The translations under genes were made by a program, and so were the position numbers. Under the pieces are notes generated by a model. That model made no database searches, was not told the origin of the DNA, and saw nothing but the letters and a program-made list of their open reading frames with translations. 64,000 bases of DNA from Chitinophaga polysaccharea (GTDB lineage: Bacteria > Bacteroidota > Bacteroidia > Chitinophagales > Chitinophagaceae): contig NZ_CABFVU010000004.1 in NCBI RefSeq assembly GCF_902150045.1, positions 682,001 through 746,000 of the forward strand, in the 5' to 3' direction. Positions 1 through 15,000 of the stretch are shown here, piece by piece (position 1 is the first letter of the stretch; each line of letters starts with the position of its first letter).

Positions 1-3000
1 CCCAATGAAATGCTGTGGGTAAAAGCTGATGCAGATGTACAGGTGAACGGCAGCAACCAGGTACAGCAATGGCTGAACCAGGCAGGGGCCATGAAAACTG
101 AACTGCGCGCGTCCACACCTAGCCACACAGATGCGATTACTGCTTCGGCAGATATTATCCAGGTAGCTAATGGCATTAACTTTAACCCAACACTTGATTT
201 TACGGGTGCGCTAGGAAAATCTCTGAAAGGAGATGCCGGTACTAACTGGAATACATCTGCTAATCTTTCCGTTTTCTCTGTGAGTGCTCCTGAAGGTGTC
301 CCGGCAAATGGTTTGGGTGGTATCTTCGCCAGCAATGGAAATTGGTTGGCGGGTGGCGGTTCCGGAAGGGGACTGGTATATACCAACACCGGCAACTTTA
401 CTCTTGATGGCAACGGTTGCCTGGAAGCTCCGTCTACTCCTCCTTATGCGGGCCCGATTATCGCCAGGGGTATTTATGTGAATGCAGCTAACTCCCTGAA
501 TGGAAGCACCTGGCTGAACGGCAAACGAGGTCCAGTGCTAGGTACCAACTGTGTACCGCAGGCGGATGGCTCTTTCTTTGAAGTAGGCGGTCGGACTACC
601 GGTGGTTCTACCTATACCAACCGTATCTTCAACGGTAAGATCCCTGAAGTGATCGTGTACAAATCTGCTCTCACCGCTACAGAGGCGCAGCAGGTAGAAT
701 CATATCTTGGCGTTAAATATGGTATCACGCTCGACCAGTCTGCTGCACAGAATTACCTGGCTACAGACGGTTCCGTGATCTGGAATGCAACGAATAACAG
801 TACTTATAAAAACAACATCTTCGGTATTGGCCGCGATGATCGTGAAGGACTGGTACAGAAACAGTCCCGCAGTATCCACACAGGTTCTATCCTGACAATC
901 GGAATGCGTACTATCGCCGCTACCAATGCAGACAACACTAATGTTTTCAATGCAGACAAAAGTTACCTGATGCTCGGCAGCAACAGCAACGCTCTCACTG
1001 TAACAGGTACCGACCTGCCTGTGGGCAGCTGTATCCCCGAGCGCCTTACACAGGAATGGAAAACACAATTCACCAACTATGATATCAGCACCCAGCCTCT
1101 CAGTTTGCAGTTCAACCTGAACGGCATCACTGTAAAAGGAACCGCTACTGAAGACTTTACCATCATGATAGATGAAGATGGTGACGGTAACTTCGCTACC
1201 GGTACGGTGAGCGAGATACCTGCCACCAGCTTTAATGGCGGTATTGTGAGCTTTGAAAACCTGAGCGCTCTGAAAGATGGCGTTGTGTTTACCCTCATCA
1301 CCAGTCACCTCCAGCGCACTGCTAACCTGGTGCCGGATGCAACGGTGAGAACAGTAACAGCTACCTGTATTGATAACAATACACTTTATTTCATTGATCC
1401 TTCAGATCCGAACAAATACGTTGCATCCATTGCCCTGAACGGCAATACCATGGATGTTACCAAACTCTCTGCACTGGTAGATGTGAACAGGGATATGAGC
1501 GCAGCATTGGGTAGGAACAGCGGTACCGACTATGGTACGCAGTTAATGCGCAGGCTGGTACAAATCAGTTACACGGGTGCAGCCCTGACACAGAACGGCG
1601 GTATTACCCTTCGTCTCTTCTGGAATCCTGCGGAAAGGACCAATGCAGAAAATATGCTGTCCGGTACCCGCGGCGTAACCGGTGCACAACGGTGGGCATG
1701 GTTCAAACATACCGGCGATATTACTTCCACCCTGGCTGATCTGGCTCCTCAGGGACTGGCTAATATTACTGAGATCACCCCATCAGCTACCGGTCAGCAG
1801 GATGGCGTGGAATACGTTGAGTTCAGCGGTATTCAAAACTTCTCCACCTTTGGTGGTTTAACCACTGCCAGCCAGGTGTTGGCCATCTCCAAAGTACAGG
1901 ATGGCGCTGAAGGCACACAGAACGGTTCCTTTAGCATCAGCATGCCTGCAGGCGTAACAGCTACGGAAGATATCACCGTGAATTATGCGGTAACAGGTAC
2001 GGCAGCTAACGGCGCCGACTATACGGCGTTGAGCGGTTCAGTTGTCTTTCCGGCAGGTAGTAGCAGTATAACCCTTCCTGTAACGGTTACGGACGATAAC
2101 ATCCTTGAAATAACAGAAGGGGTGACCGTTACGCTGAACAGCGCTTTCGGCGCCGGTAGCGGTAACGCTTATAATATCAGCACTACACAAGCCGCCGCTT
2201 CCCTGAATATTGCTGATAATGACAGCAATAACCCGGCTAAAACCACGGTAGGGGTAACCTGGGCCAGCGATGCCAAAGAACCCATTACCAACGGGGCATT
2301 CAACATCAGCCTGCCAACAGGTGTTACTTCATCTGAAGATATTACCGTGAATTATTCTGTTGGCGGTACTGCCACACCAGGTGCAGATTATGGTGTACTG
2401 AGCGGATCGGTAGTGATCCCTGCAGGTCAGCCTGGCGTAGTATTACCGGTAATAGTGGCCAATGACCAGCTTGTGGAAAAACCTGAAACGGTATTAGTGA
2501 CCATAACAGGCGGCAGCTCCACTAACTTTACGCTTACCCCGGCTGCTACTGCGGGTAATGCTACTGTGAATGTAATAGATGATGAGAATACACCTGCCAA
2601 CCTGGTGCTGAGCATTGCTAAAACAGCCGATGCTTCGGAACCGGGCACCAACGGCGGCTTTATGATCAGTTTGCCTGCCGGTATTCATTCTTCTGAGGAC
2701 ATTACCGTTAGCTATAACATTGGTGGTACAGCCACAGGTGGGGCTGATTATACCGCCCTCACAGGTACAGTTATCTTATTGGCAGGTCAACCCAGTGTAG
2801 CCCTGCCAGTTAGTGTAACCGACGACCAGATAATTGAGAATAACGAAACTGTGCTGGTAACGCTTACCGGAGGTACCAGCACCAGCTTTAACTATACAGC
2901 CAGTACTACCAATGGTAATGCCACTCTTACCATAACGGATGATGATAACACCGCTGCTAACCGCGTACTGAGCATCGTGAAGAAAACAGATGCCGCAGAA

Positions 3001-6000
3001 CCAGCTACCAACGGCGAGTTCACTATCAGTTTACCAGCTGGTATCACCGCATCAGAAGATATAACCATAACCTATACACCAACCGGTACCGCCAGCAGTG
3101 GCGCTGATTACACTGCCCTGGGAACCACTGTGCTGCTACCTGCAGGACAGAACAGCGTATCCTTGCCGCTCACCGTTACCGATGACAAGATCATTGAGAA
3201 CACTGAAACCGTTATAGCAACGGTGACCGGTGGTACCAGTACCAGCTTTGCCTTCACTGCCAGCAGCACTAACGGCAGCGCTACGGCCAACATCGATGAT
3301 GATGATAATACTACCGCCAACCGCGTTTTAGGTGTCAGGAACGCCGGCGGCGATGCTTCCGAGCCGTCCACCAACGGAGCATTTAAGATCGGCCTGCCAA
3401 CAGGTATTACTTCTTCAGAACCTGTTACTATAAGTTATACCATCGGCGGAACTGCAGCTAACAGTACCGACTATACTACGCTGACAGGTACGGTGATATT
3501 ACCCGCCGGCCAGGACAGCATCCTGGTACCGGTAGTTGTAGCAAATGATGAATTACTGGAAAACATAGAAACGGTGATACTTACCCTCACCGGCGGAACC
3601 AGTACCAGTTTTGCCTTCACTGCCAGCGCTACCAATGGTAATGCTACCGTAAATATTTTAGATGATGACAATACCCCGGCCAATCGCATACTGAGCATTG
3701 CTAAAACAGCCGATGGCGCAGAACCTTCTACCAATGCAGGGTTCAGTATCAGCCTGCCTTCAGGCAAGCTCCCATCGGAAGCGATCACCGTGAATTATAC
3801 TATAGGCGGCACCGCCACTAACGGAACAGACTATACTACGTTAACCGGCACAGCAACTATACCTGCCGGCCAGAACAGTGTAGCCGTGCCAGTTACAGTT
3901 ACCGACGACCAGGTAATAGAAAGTACTGAAACAGTGACGCTGACCATCACCGGTGGCAACAGCACTAACTTTACTTATACCGCCAGCACTACAAATGCCA
4001 GTGCTTCCGCTAATATTACAGATGATGACAACACCGCTGCGAACCGAGTATTGAGCGTAAGCAACGATGGCAACGCAGCAGAACCAGGTACCGCCGGCGG
4101 CTTTACTGTACGCCTGCCTGCAGGAATAACCTCATCTGTACCTATCACGGTGAATTATTCTATTACAGGGTCAGCTTCCAGTGGTACAGATTATACCGCC
4201 ATCACCGGCGCTATCACCATCCCGGCTGGCCTGGATAGTGTAGCTGTACCGGTAACTGTGATTGATGATAAGATCATCGAATCCACAGAAACAGTGATCA
4301 TGACTATCACCGGTGGAACCGGTGGCAGCTTTAGTTTTACTGCATCTCCATCCGCTGCAACCGCCACTGTTGATATTGTGGACGATGACAACACGCCGGC
4401 TAACCGTACCGTAATTGTAGAATTGGTGCAGGACGGGTCTGAAGACGGCACTTCCATCAGGTTTAATTTCCACCTGCCAACAGGAATTACCTCTTCTGAA
4501 CCGGTAACGGTTAATTATACCGTTGGTGGTACAGCCATTAAAGGCACGGATTATACTGGTCTTACACCAACAGACTTCAGCGGCATAGCAACAATTTCAG
4601 CAGGTAGTACCGGTGGAATTGCTATTGTTGGTAATGTTGCCGATGACAAAATCATAGAGGGCACGGAAACAGCAGTGATCACTATTACCAGCGCTTCTTC
4701 CGGCAGCTTTACCTTTAACCCTGATCCGGCGGCAGGTAGCGCTACAGGTAACATCATTGATAATGATGACCTGCCCGAAAACCGCGTGCTCAGTATCACC
4801 AAAACCGGCGACGCTGCAGAACCGGCTACCAACAATACTTTCAAAATCAGCCTGCCTGCAGGGGTAACAGTCGCCCAGCCTATTACGGTGAACTATACCA
4901 TTAGCGGCACAGCCACACCAGGTACAGACTATGCGAGCCTTACCGGCACAGCTACCATCCCTGCGGGTGCAGACGGTGTAACACTGCCTGTAAATGTGAT
5001 CGATGATAAATTCATTGAGAATGCCGAAACAGTGGTGGCAACTATTACCGGTGGTACTGCCGGCAGTCTTACTTTCACTGCCAGCCCAACCAATGGTCAG
5101 GCAACCATGAATATAGCAGATGATGATAACACAGTGGCGAACCGTGTGCTCAGTATAGTGAAACTGTCTGATCTTGAAGAACCTTCCACCGACGGCTCAT
5201 TCCGTATCAGTTTGCCTGCACAGATAAGAACATCAGAAGCGGTAACGGTTAACTATACTGTGACCGGTACCGGTGCTAATGGAACAGACTATACGACGTT
5301 AAGCGGCAGCGTAGTACTGCCTGCAGGTGAGAACAATGTAGTTCTTCCGGCAAACGTATCAGATGACCAGATCGTAGAAGGCACCGAAACCCTGACCGTT
5401 ACCATTGCCAGTGGTACCAGCACAAGTTTCGCCTTCACCGCCAGCACTACCAACAACAGCGCTACGGCCAATATCCTGGATGATGACAACGTAGCTGCTA
5501 ACCAGGTATTGAGTGTGGTGAAAGGCAGCGATGCCGCTGAACCAGGTACCAATGGGGCCTTTACTATCAGTTTGCCCGCAGGTTATACTGCTGCTGCGCC
5601 AATTAGCATCAACTATACTATAGCGGGTACCGCAACAAGCGGAACAGATTATACTGCATTAACAGGCTCAGTAATCCTGCCTGCCGGACAAAATGGGGTT
5701 TCTGTGCCGGTAAGTGTGATCAACGATAAGATCGTGGAAAACACCGAAACCGTGATACTTACCCTCACCGGTGGCACAAGTCCCGGCCTTACTTACACTG
5801 TCAGCAGCACTAACAGCAACGCTACAGTAAATATTACAGACGATGAAAATTCAACGGCTAACCGTATACTGAGTGTTACCAATACCGGCAATGCTGCAGA
5901 ACCGGGTACCAATGGAGAGTTTACCATCAGTTTGCCCGCTGGTTTAGTACCATCGGAAGACATCAGCGTTACCTATACTATCAGCGGTACAGCCACAGGT

Positions 6001-9000
6001 GGCGATGATTACACTGCGCTTACCGGCACTGCTGTTATCCTCGCCGGTCAGGATAGTGTAGTTGTTCCCGTAACCGTGAAAGACGATCAGATCATAGAAG
6101 GTCTGGAAACAGTGATCCTTACTGTCAGCGGTGGCTCCAGCAGCAACTTTGCATATACCGCCAGCACTACCAATGGCAGCGCCACTGTAAATATTGCAGA
6201 CGATGATAATACCGCCGCCAACCAGGTACTGGCTGTTACCAAAGTAACCGACGCAGCAGAACCAGCTACCAATGGCAGCTTCAAGGTAAGTTTGCCTGCT
6301 GGTATTACAGCAGCCAGGGATATACAGGTAACTTATAGTATAGGCGCAGGTACCGCTACTCCGGGTACAGATTACCGCGCTATTACAGGTACCATCATCA
6401 TCCCTGCTGGTCAGAACAGTGTATCCGTTCCCGTGAATGTGATAGACAATACCGTGATTGAGCCAGCAGAAACTGTGATCCTGAATATCTCCGGTGGAAA
6501 TGATACACAGTTCAGTTATACTGTTGCAGGTGGAGGAGGTTCCGCTACAGTAACTATCAATGATAATGATCATGTTGCTAACAGCAACATTGTGCTGCTC
6601 ACCAAAGTATCCGACGCAATAGAAGGCGGTACCAACGGTCAGTACAGGATTTCCCTGCCACCGGGCGTTACCAGCTCCGAAGATGTGGTGGTCACCTTTG
6701 CCAATAGCCCTGTAGGTGGAACAGCTGACAATACGATCGACTATAATTTCCTGGGCCTGTCTGGGGGGAACATTGTTATCCCTGCCGGCGCCAACGAAGT
6801 GTATGTTGATGTAGATGCTGGTAACGATGGCGTCATCGAAGGACCTGAAACAGTGATACTGACACTTACCAGCGCAGCTTCCGCCAGTTATCCGTTCACT
6901 ATAGATCCTTCAGGTAACGGAGCTGTAGTAAATATCATAGATGCCAATGCTGCCAGCACTACGCCGATACAAGTAATTACCGGTACGAATGCAGCGGAAC
7001 CTGCCACCAATGGCTCCTTCACGGTGAAGTTGGCTAGTGTGGCTACTTCTGCATGGGATGTTACAGTAGGGTATCGCATATCCGGTACTGCTGTATCCGG
7101 TGTGGATTACGAGGCGCTGGGTACTGTTGTGATCCCGCGGAATACCAATGCCGTAACTGTACATCTTAAAGTAAAGGATGACCAGATCATTGAGCCTACA
7201 GAAACAATGACGTTTACAGTCTTGTCCGGCAGTGCCACAGATGGTGGTGGTAATGCGTTTATCTTCCCGCCTGATCCGGCCAACAATGATGTTACAGTGA
7301 ACATTGCGGATAATGATACCATTGCTGCCAACCGGGTACTGAAAGTGGTGAAAACTACCGATGCCGCGGAACCATCTGCTAATGGCGCCTTTACGGTAAG
7401 CCTGCCTGCAGGTTATACATCCAGCGCCAATACTACGCTGTCGTATACCATGACCGGTACGGCGACCCGTAATACCGACTACTCGATCTTTACCATTACG
7501 TTACCGGCAAATACCAACAGTATTACTTTACCACTGTCTGTAATAAATGATAAGATCATTGAGAATACGGAAACGGCTATACTAAACCTTACAGGTGGTA
7601 CAGATGGTAACTCATTCACATATAGTGCAGATCCGGCCGGTAACCAGGCAACATTGAATATAGCGGATGATGATAATACCAATGCCAATAAAGTGCTCCT
7701 TGTTACCAACAGCGCTGATGGTGCAGAGCCGGGAACAGATGGAGAATTTACCATCAGCCTGCCTGCTGGTTATACATCTTCGGAAACTATCACTGTCAAT
7801 TATACGATAGCCGGTACAGCTACTGCGGGTGGCGACTATGCTGCCCTGTCGGGTACCGCACAGATACTGGCTGGTCAGCCTGATGTTAAGATCCCTGTGG
7901 ATGTAACCGATGATCAGATCATAGAAGGCACAGAAACCGTAGCGCTTACCCTTACAGGCGGCACAAGTACCAGCTTTACCTTTGCGCCTGCAAGTGGTAA
8001 CAACACAGCAACAGTAAACATCGCTGATAATGACAATACAGCAGCTAACCAGGTGATCAGCGTCACCAGGAAAGCCGATGCGGCAGAACCAGGTACTAAT
8101 GGCGCCTTCACATTTAGTTTGCCGGCGAATGTTAAATCCGCACAGCCGGTAACCGTGAATTATACCATTGCTGGTACGGCCATCAACGGAACAGACTATG
8201 CAACACTCTCCGGTTCCATAGTATTACCGGCAGACCAGAATAGTATAGATCTGCCCATTACTGTTTCCGATGATAAGATCATAGAAGGTACAGAAACGGT
8301 GATACTCACTGTTACAGGTGGCAACTCACCGTCCTTCGTGTACACTGCCAGCACCACCAATGGTAATGCCACTGTGAATATTGCAGACGATGATGGCACA
8401 GGTGCCAACCTTGTGCTCAGTGTAGCTAAAACAAAAGATGCCGCTGAACCGGGTACTAACGGCTCGTTCCGTATCAGTTTACCTACAGGCTATACCGCAT
8501 CAGTGCCCATCACCGTAAACTATAACATAACAGGTACTGCTACTACCGGCGACGACTATACGGCGCTGAGCAGTACAGTGATCATACCGGCCGGACAAAA
8601 CGGTGTATCCGTACCCGTGAATGTGAAAGATGACCAGGTAATTGAGAACCCGGAAACCGTGATCATGACCCTTACCGGTGGTACATCCGCCGGCTTCACT
8701 TACACCGCCAGCACTACCAATGGCACCGCTACTGTGAATATCACAGATGACGACAACATACCGGATAACCTGGAGCTGAGCGTGGTAAGAACCGCAGATG
8801 CTGCAGAACCGACTGCCAATGGTACATTCAGGATCAGCCTGCCAACAGGCGTTACCGTTGCAGAAAATGTGACAGTGAACTATACCATTACAGGTGATGC
8901 AGTAAACGGTGTCGATTATGCCAACCTCTCTGGCTCAGTGGTGATCCCTGCCAACCAGAACGGCGTAGTGGTACCCGTAACCGTAACTGATGATCAGATC

Positions 9001-12000
9001 ATTGAAGGCACCGAAAAAGTAGTTATGACACTGAACAGCGGCGCCAGCGCCAATTTCAGCTTCACACCAGGTACTACCAGCAGTAATGCTTCCATGGATA
9101 TTGATGACAACGACAATATACCAGCTGCCCTTATGCTGAGTATTACCAAAAATGCAGACGGAGCGGAACCATCTACCAACGCTGCATTCACCATCAGCCT
9201 GCCAAGCGGGTACAGGGCATCGCAGGATATTACAGTGAACTATACCGTATCCGGTACTGCTGCCAGCGGTGATGATTATACTTCTATTGGAAATTCTATT
9301 GTACTGCCTGCGGGCCAGAACAGCATTAGTCTGCCGGTAATAGTAAAAGATGACCAGATCATTGAGAATACAGAAACAGTGGTTGTCACCATAACAAGTG
9401 GTAACAGTACCAGCTTCAACCTTGTGCCAGACGGCGCCAGTGGCACCGCTACGGCGAACATTACAGATGATGAGGCCAGCAATCCGGCCAGCCTGGTACT
9501 GGGCATCACCAAAAAGGCAGATGCGGCTGAACCAGCAACCAACGGTTCCTTTACTGTGAGCCTGCCCGCAAATATCACTGCGGTAGAAGACATCACCGTG
9601 AACTATACCGTAACAGGTACAGCTGCCTCCGGTGCCGACTATACGGCCTTAAGCGGATCAGTAGTGATCCCGGCTGGTGATAACAGTGTAGACGTTCCTG
9701 TTATTGTTAGTGATGATAAGATTATAGAGAATACAGAAACAGTAATAGCAACCCTCGCAGGAGGCTCATCTTCCAGCTTTACCTTTACAGGTACCGGTAA
9801 TGCTACCGTAAATATCACTGATAATGATAACGTAGCCGCCAACCTGGTGCTGAGTGTTGCCAACACAGGCGACGCAGCAGAACCTGGCACCAACGGTACC
9901 TTTAATATCAGTCTGCCTACAGATTATGCAGCAGCGGAAGACATCACTGTTACCTATACCGTAACAGGTACTGCCACCAGTGGCACGGATTATACCGCAC
10001 TTACAGGCACAGCTGTGATCCCGGCAGGTCAGAATAGTGTAGCCGTATCAGTTCCGGTACAGGACGATCAGCTGATTGAGCCTACAGAAACCGTGATCAT
10101 GACACTGACCGGCGGTACTTCCACCAGCTTCACGCTCACGGCCAGCACCACCAACGGTAAGGACACCGTGAATATTACAGACAACGATAACACCGCAGCT
10201 AATCGCGTGCTGGGTGTGGTGAAAACCACCGATGCTGCCGAACCGGGCACAAATGGCGTATTCACAATTACCCTGCCTTTAGGTATCACTGCATCGGAAG
10301 ACATTACAGTGAATTATACGGTTAACGGTACCGCTACCAGCGGAAAAGATTATACCGCGCTGAGTGGTTCAGTGGTAATTCCTGCCGGTGAAGACAGTGT
10401 AACCGTAACCGTACCGGTGATCGACGATCAGGTGATCGAAACTCCTGAAACGGTGACCCTGATGCTTACAGGCGGTACCAGCACCAGCTTTAACTTCACG
10501 GCTAGCACTACCAGCGGCAACGCTACAGTGAATATTGCCGATGATGATAATGTTGCAGCTAACCTGGTGATCAATGTAACCAACCCTGTGAACGGTGCAG
10601 AACCAGCTACCAATGGAATATTTACCGTTGGCCTGCCTGCAGGGTATACCGCATCGGAAGATCTCACCGTTAGTTACACCATAGGCGGTACAGCCATCAG
10701 CGGAACTGATTACACTGCCCTGGGTGGAACCGTGGTGATCCCGGCCGGTCAGAACAGTGTGCCGGTAACCGTAGATGTGATCAACGACCAGATCATAGAA
10801 AATACAGAAACAGTAATATTGACGGCTACAGGGGCCAGCTCTACCAGCTTTACCCTCGCGGCAAGCAGTACCAGCGGAAATGCTACAGTGAATATCGCAG
10901 ATGACGATAACACCGCGGCTAACCGGGTGCTGAGTGTAAGCAATGCGGCTGATGCTGCTGAACCTGGTACAAACGGTAGCTTTGCTATCAGTTTACCTGC
11001 CGGAGTAACTGCAGCCGAAGATATTACCGTAAGCTATACCACAGCCGGTACGGCAACAGGTGGAACCGACTACAATGCTCTCAGTGGCACAGTAGTGATC
11101 CCTGCCGGACAAAATAGTGTAACCGTTCCTGTGAGTGTGATCAACGACCAGGTGATTGAAACAACCGAAACGGTGATCCTGACCCTCACCGGTGGCACTT
11201 CTACCAGCTTCGCATTCACCGCCAGCACCACCAACGGTAATGCGACCGTGAATATTAATGATGACGATGATAACTCCACTAACCGTGTGATACAGGTGAG
11301 CAGAACAGCAGATGGCGCAGAGCCAGGCACGAACGGCAACTTCAATGTAGGCTTGCCCGCCGGCATCACCGCTGCGGAAGATATCACCGTGAATTACGCG
11401 ATTACAGGCACCGCGATGAATGGTACCGATTATGCAAACCTCACCGGTACAGTAGTGATACCTGCCGGTCAGAACAGCGTGAACGTACCGGTAACCGTAA
11501 CCGATGACCAGATCATTGAAGGAAATGAAACCGTGATCATGACCGTTACAGGCGGCACATCTGCCAGCTTCGCCTTCACTGCCAGCACAACCAGCGGCAA
11601 CGCTACGGTAAATATTGCCGACGATGATAACACAGCAGCTAACCGCGTATTGCTTGTAACCAACACCGCCGATGCCGCTGAACCGGCTACCAACGGTAGC
11701 TTCAGTATTGGTCTGCCTGCAGGAATTACCGCTGCTGAAGATATCACGGTTAACTACACCGTAGCAGGTACTGCAACTTCCGGTACAGACTATACCAATA
11801 TCACCGGGGTCATCACTATCCCTGCCGGCCAGAATAGTATAGCCGTACCAGTGAATGTATCAGACGATAAGGTGATTGAACCAACCGAAACAGTGGTATT
11901 GACAACAACCGGCGGAACATCTGCCAGCTTCGTCTTCACTGCAGGCGGTACAGGTAATGCCACCGTGAATATTACAGATGATGATAACGTTGCGGCTAAC

Positions 12001-15000
12001 AGGGTGCTCAGCGTGGTAAAAACTGCCGACGCATCAGAACCTTCCACAGCCGGCTCATTCACTATCAGTCTGCCAGCTGGTATTACAGCCTCTGAAAACG
12101 TGATCGTAAATTATACAATAGGCGGCACCGCCACCGCAGGTACAGACTACACTGCATTGAATACTTCAGCAGTGATACCTGCAGGTCAGAACAACGTTAC
12201 CGTACAGGTACCGGTGATCGACGACAAGCTGATAGAAAATACAGAAACCGTGGTGGTGACGCTTACCGGTGGATCTTCTGCCAGCTTTACTTTCACAGGT
12301 AGCAGCAATGCCATTGTAAACATACTGGACGACGACAACACAGCGGCCAACCGCATACTCGCAGTAACGGCCATCAGTGATGGCGCAGAACCGTCCACAA
12401 ATGGTGAGTTTACTATTAGTTTGCCTGCCGGCCTGGCCTCATCTGAAGCAGTTACCGTGAATTATACCATCAGCGGTACAGCTACCAGCGGAACAGACTA
12501 CACTGCCCTCAGTGGTACTGTAGTGATCCCTGCAGGTCAGAACAGTGTTACCGTACCGGTGCCTGTGATCAATGACCTGATCCTGGAAAGCACTGAAACA
12601 GTGCACATGACCCTCACCGGTGGTACATCAGCCAGCTTTGCCTTCACCGGCGGCGGCGCGGCTACTGTAAACATCACAGATGATGAAAACACCGCTGCTA
12701 ACCGTACACTGAGGATCGTGAAAACCACCGACGCCGCAGAGCCATCTGCAAATGGAAGCTTTAGTATCAGTTTGCCCGGCGGTATCATTACCTCTGAAAA
12801 TATCCAGGTAAACTATACCGTAAGCGGCACCGCTATCAGTGGCACAGACTATACTGCCATCACGGGAACCATTACTATCCCGGCAGGTCAGAACAGCGTA
12901 AGCGTTCCGGTAACAGTAAAAGATGATAAGGTGATTGAAGTAACCGAAAGCGTGATCATGACCTTAAACGGAGGAACAGCCACCGGCCTCAGCTTCACTG
13001 GCAACGGTAGTGCAACCGTAAACATCAGCGATGATGAAAGCATTACACCGGCCAGCCTGGCACTGACTATCTCCAAAGATACAGACGGAGCTGAACCAGC
13101 TACCAACGGCGGCTTTAAGGTGAGCCTGCCTGCAGGTATCACATCTTCCGAAGCGATCACCGTTAATTATACAATAGCGGGTACCGCTACTGCCGGAGCA
13201 GATTATACCACCCTCACCGGCACCGTAGTAATACCTGCGGACCAGAACAGTATAGCCGTTCCCGTAGTTGTTGCGGACGACCAGATCATAGAAGTAACAG
13301 AAACAGTAATAGCCGCCCTCAACGGCGGTACTTCAGGTCACTTCACCTTCGCTGGTAACGGTAGTGCTACCGTAAATATCACCGATAATGAAAGCAGCGT
13401 ACCGGCCAACATGGTAGTAACCGCTACTAAAGGTGCAGACGGCGCAGAACCTGCCACTAACGGCAACTTCGTCATCAGTCTGCCGGCAGGCGTTACTTCT
13501 TCAGAAAATATTACAGTGAACTACACTATAACGGGTACGGCTACCCCGGGTGCGGATTACGCCGCCCTTACCGGTACAGTAGTGATCCCGGCCGGTCAGA
13601 ACAGCGTTACCATACCGGTAACCGTTACAGACGACCAGGTGATAGAAGGCACAGAAACAGTGATCCTGACACCAACAGGCGCCAGCTCAGCCAACTTCAC
13701 CTTCACTACCGGCGGTATTGCTACAGTGAACATCACTGATGATGAAAGCAACCTGGTGTTGAATATCACTAAAAACGCAGATGGCGCAGAACCTGCTACT
13801 AACGGCGGCTTCACCATTAGCCTGCCAACCGGTGTTACCGCAGCAGTGGATATCACCGCCAGCTATACCGTAACGGGTACTGCAAAAGGCGGTGCAGATT
13901 ACACTGCCCTCACAGGTACCGTAGTGATCCCGGCTGGTCAGAACAGCATCGCCATACCGGTAACAGTAACGGATGACCAGCTGATAGAAGGAAATGAAAC
14001 CGTGATTATCACAGGTACCGGTGGTACGGCTACAGGCCTTGTGTTTACACCAGGCAGCAGCAACACCATTACAGTGAATATAGCAGACGACGATAACGTG
14101 AACATGGATATGACCGTAAGCGCTACCACGCCAAATGCGGCAGAGCCATCAACACCGGGAGCATTCACCATTGGCCTGGCCAGCGGCAAAATACCGGTTG
14201 AAGATATCACGGTTACCTACACAATTGCAGGAAGCGCCGCAGCAGGCAGCGATTATACCGCTCTCACCGGCACAGTGGTAATACCAGCAGGCCAGTCGAG
14301 CGTAGTGGTACCGGTAACCGTAACAGACGATGACCTGATAGAACCTGCAGAAACGATGGTGCTCACCATTACCAGTGGTGAATCGGCCCACATGAGTTAC
14401 ACAACCGGTGCTAACAGTACCGCCACTGTAACCATTGCAGACGATGATCACACTAACCTGAACCTGGTGGTAACCGCCAGCAGGCCGGATGCTACTGAAC
14501 CGGGTGTAAACGGCGCGTTCGCCATCAGCCTGGCCAGCGGCAAGCGCACCTCAGAGCCAATCACTGTTCAATATATGATTGGCGGTACTGCCACACCGGA
14601 TGCAGATTATACAGCTATTACCGGCACAATTACCATCCCGGCAGGAGCCAGCAGTGTAACCGTTCCCGTGAGTGTGCTGAACGACAGTGAAGTAGAATCG
14701 CCGGAAACAGTTGTGCTCATGCTCACCGGCGGACAATCGGCCAGCTATACCTTCACAAAGGGCGGCACCGGTGAAGCAACGGTAACAATTACTGATACTG
14801 ATACATATACCGGTGACCTGATCGTTACCAAAGAAATAGTGGCTCCGGTAACAGGACCGTACCGCATGGGACAGAACCTCACCTACCGTATCACCGTAAG
14901 GAATGCAGGCAACGTGGCAATGACCGCCGTGAAAGCTGAAGACCGCCTGCCGGTACAGCTGGATGTGCCTTCTCATACTTCCGCCGAAAGGGGACAGGTA

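Noticed and set aside
5944..6573. Long open frame (209 codons) and many others on the minus strand inside the adhesin gene
   Set aside because: They recur at the repeat period with similar sequences, lack start-site signals, and are explained by the base composition of the Calx-beta repeats on the other strand.
1873..14805. The repeated DNA looked at first like a tandem-repeat array or CRISPR-like region
   Set aside because: Repeats are about 360 bp, protein-coding in a single frame and have no short identical repeats with spacers.
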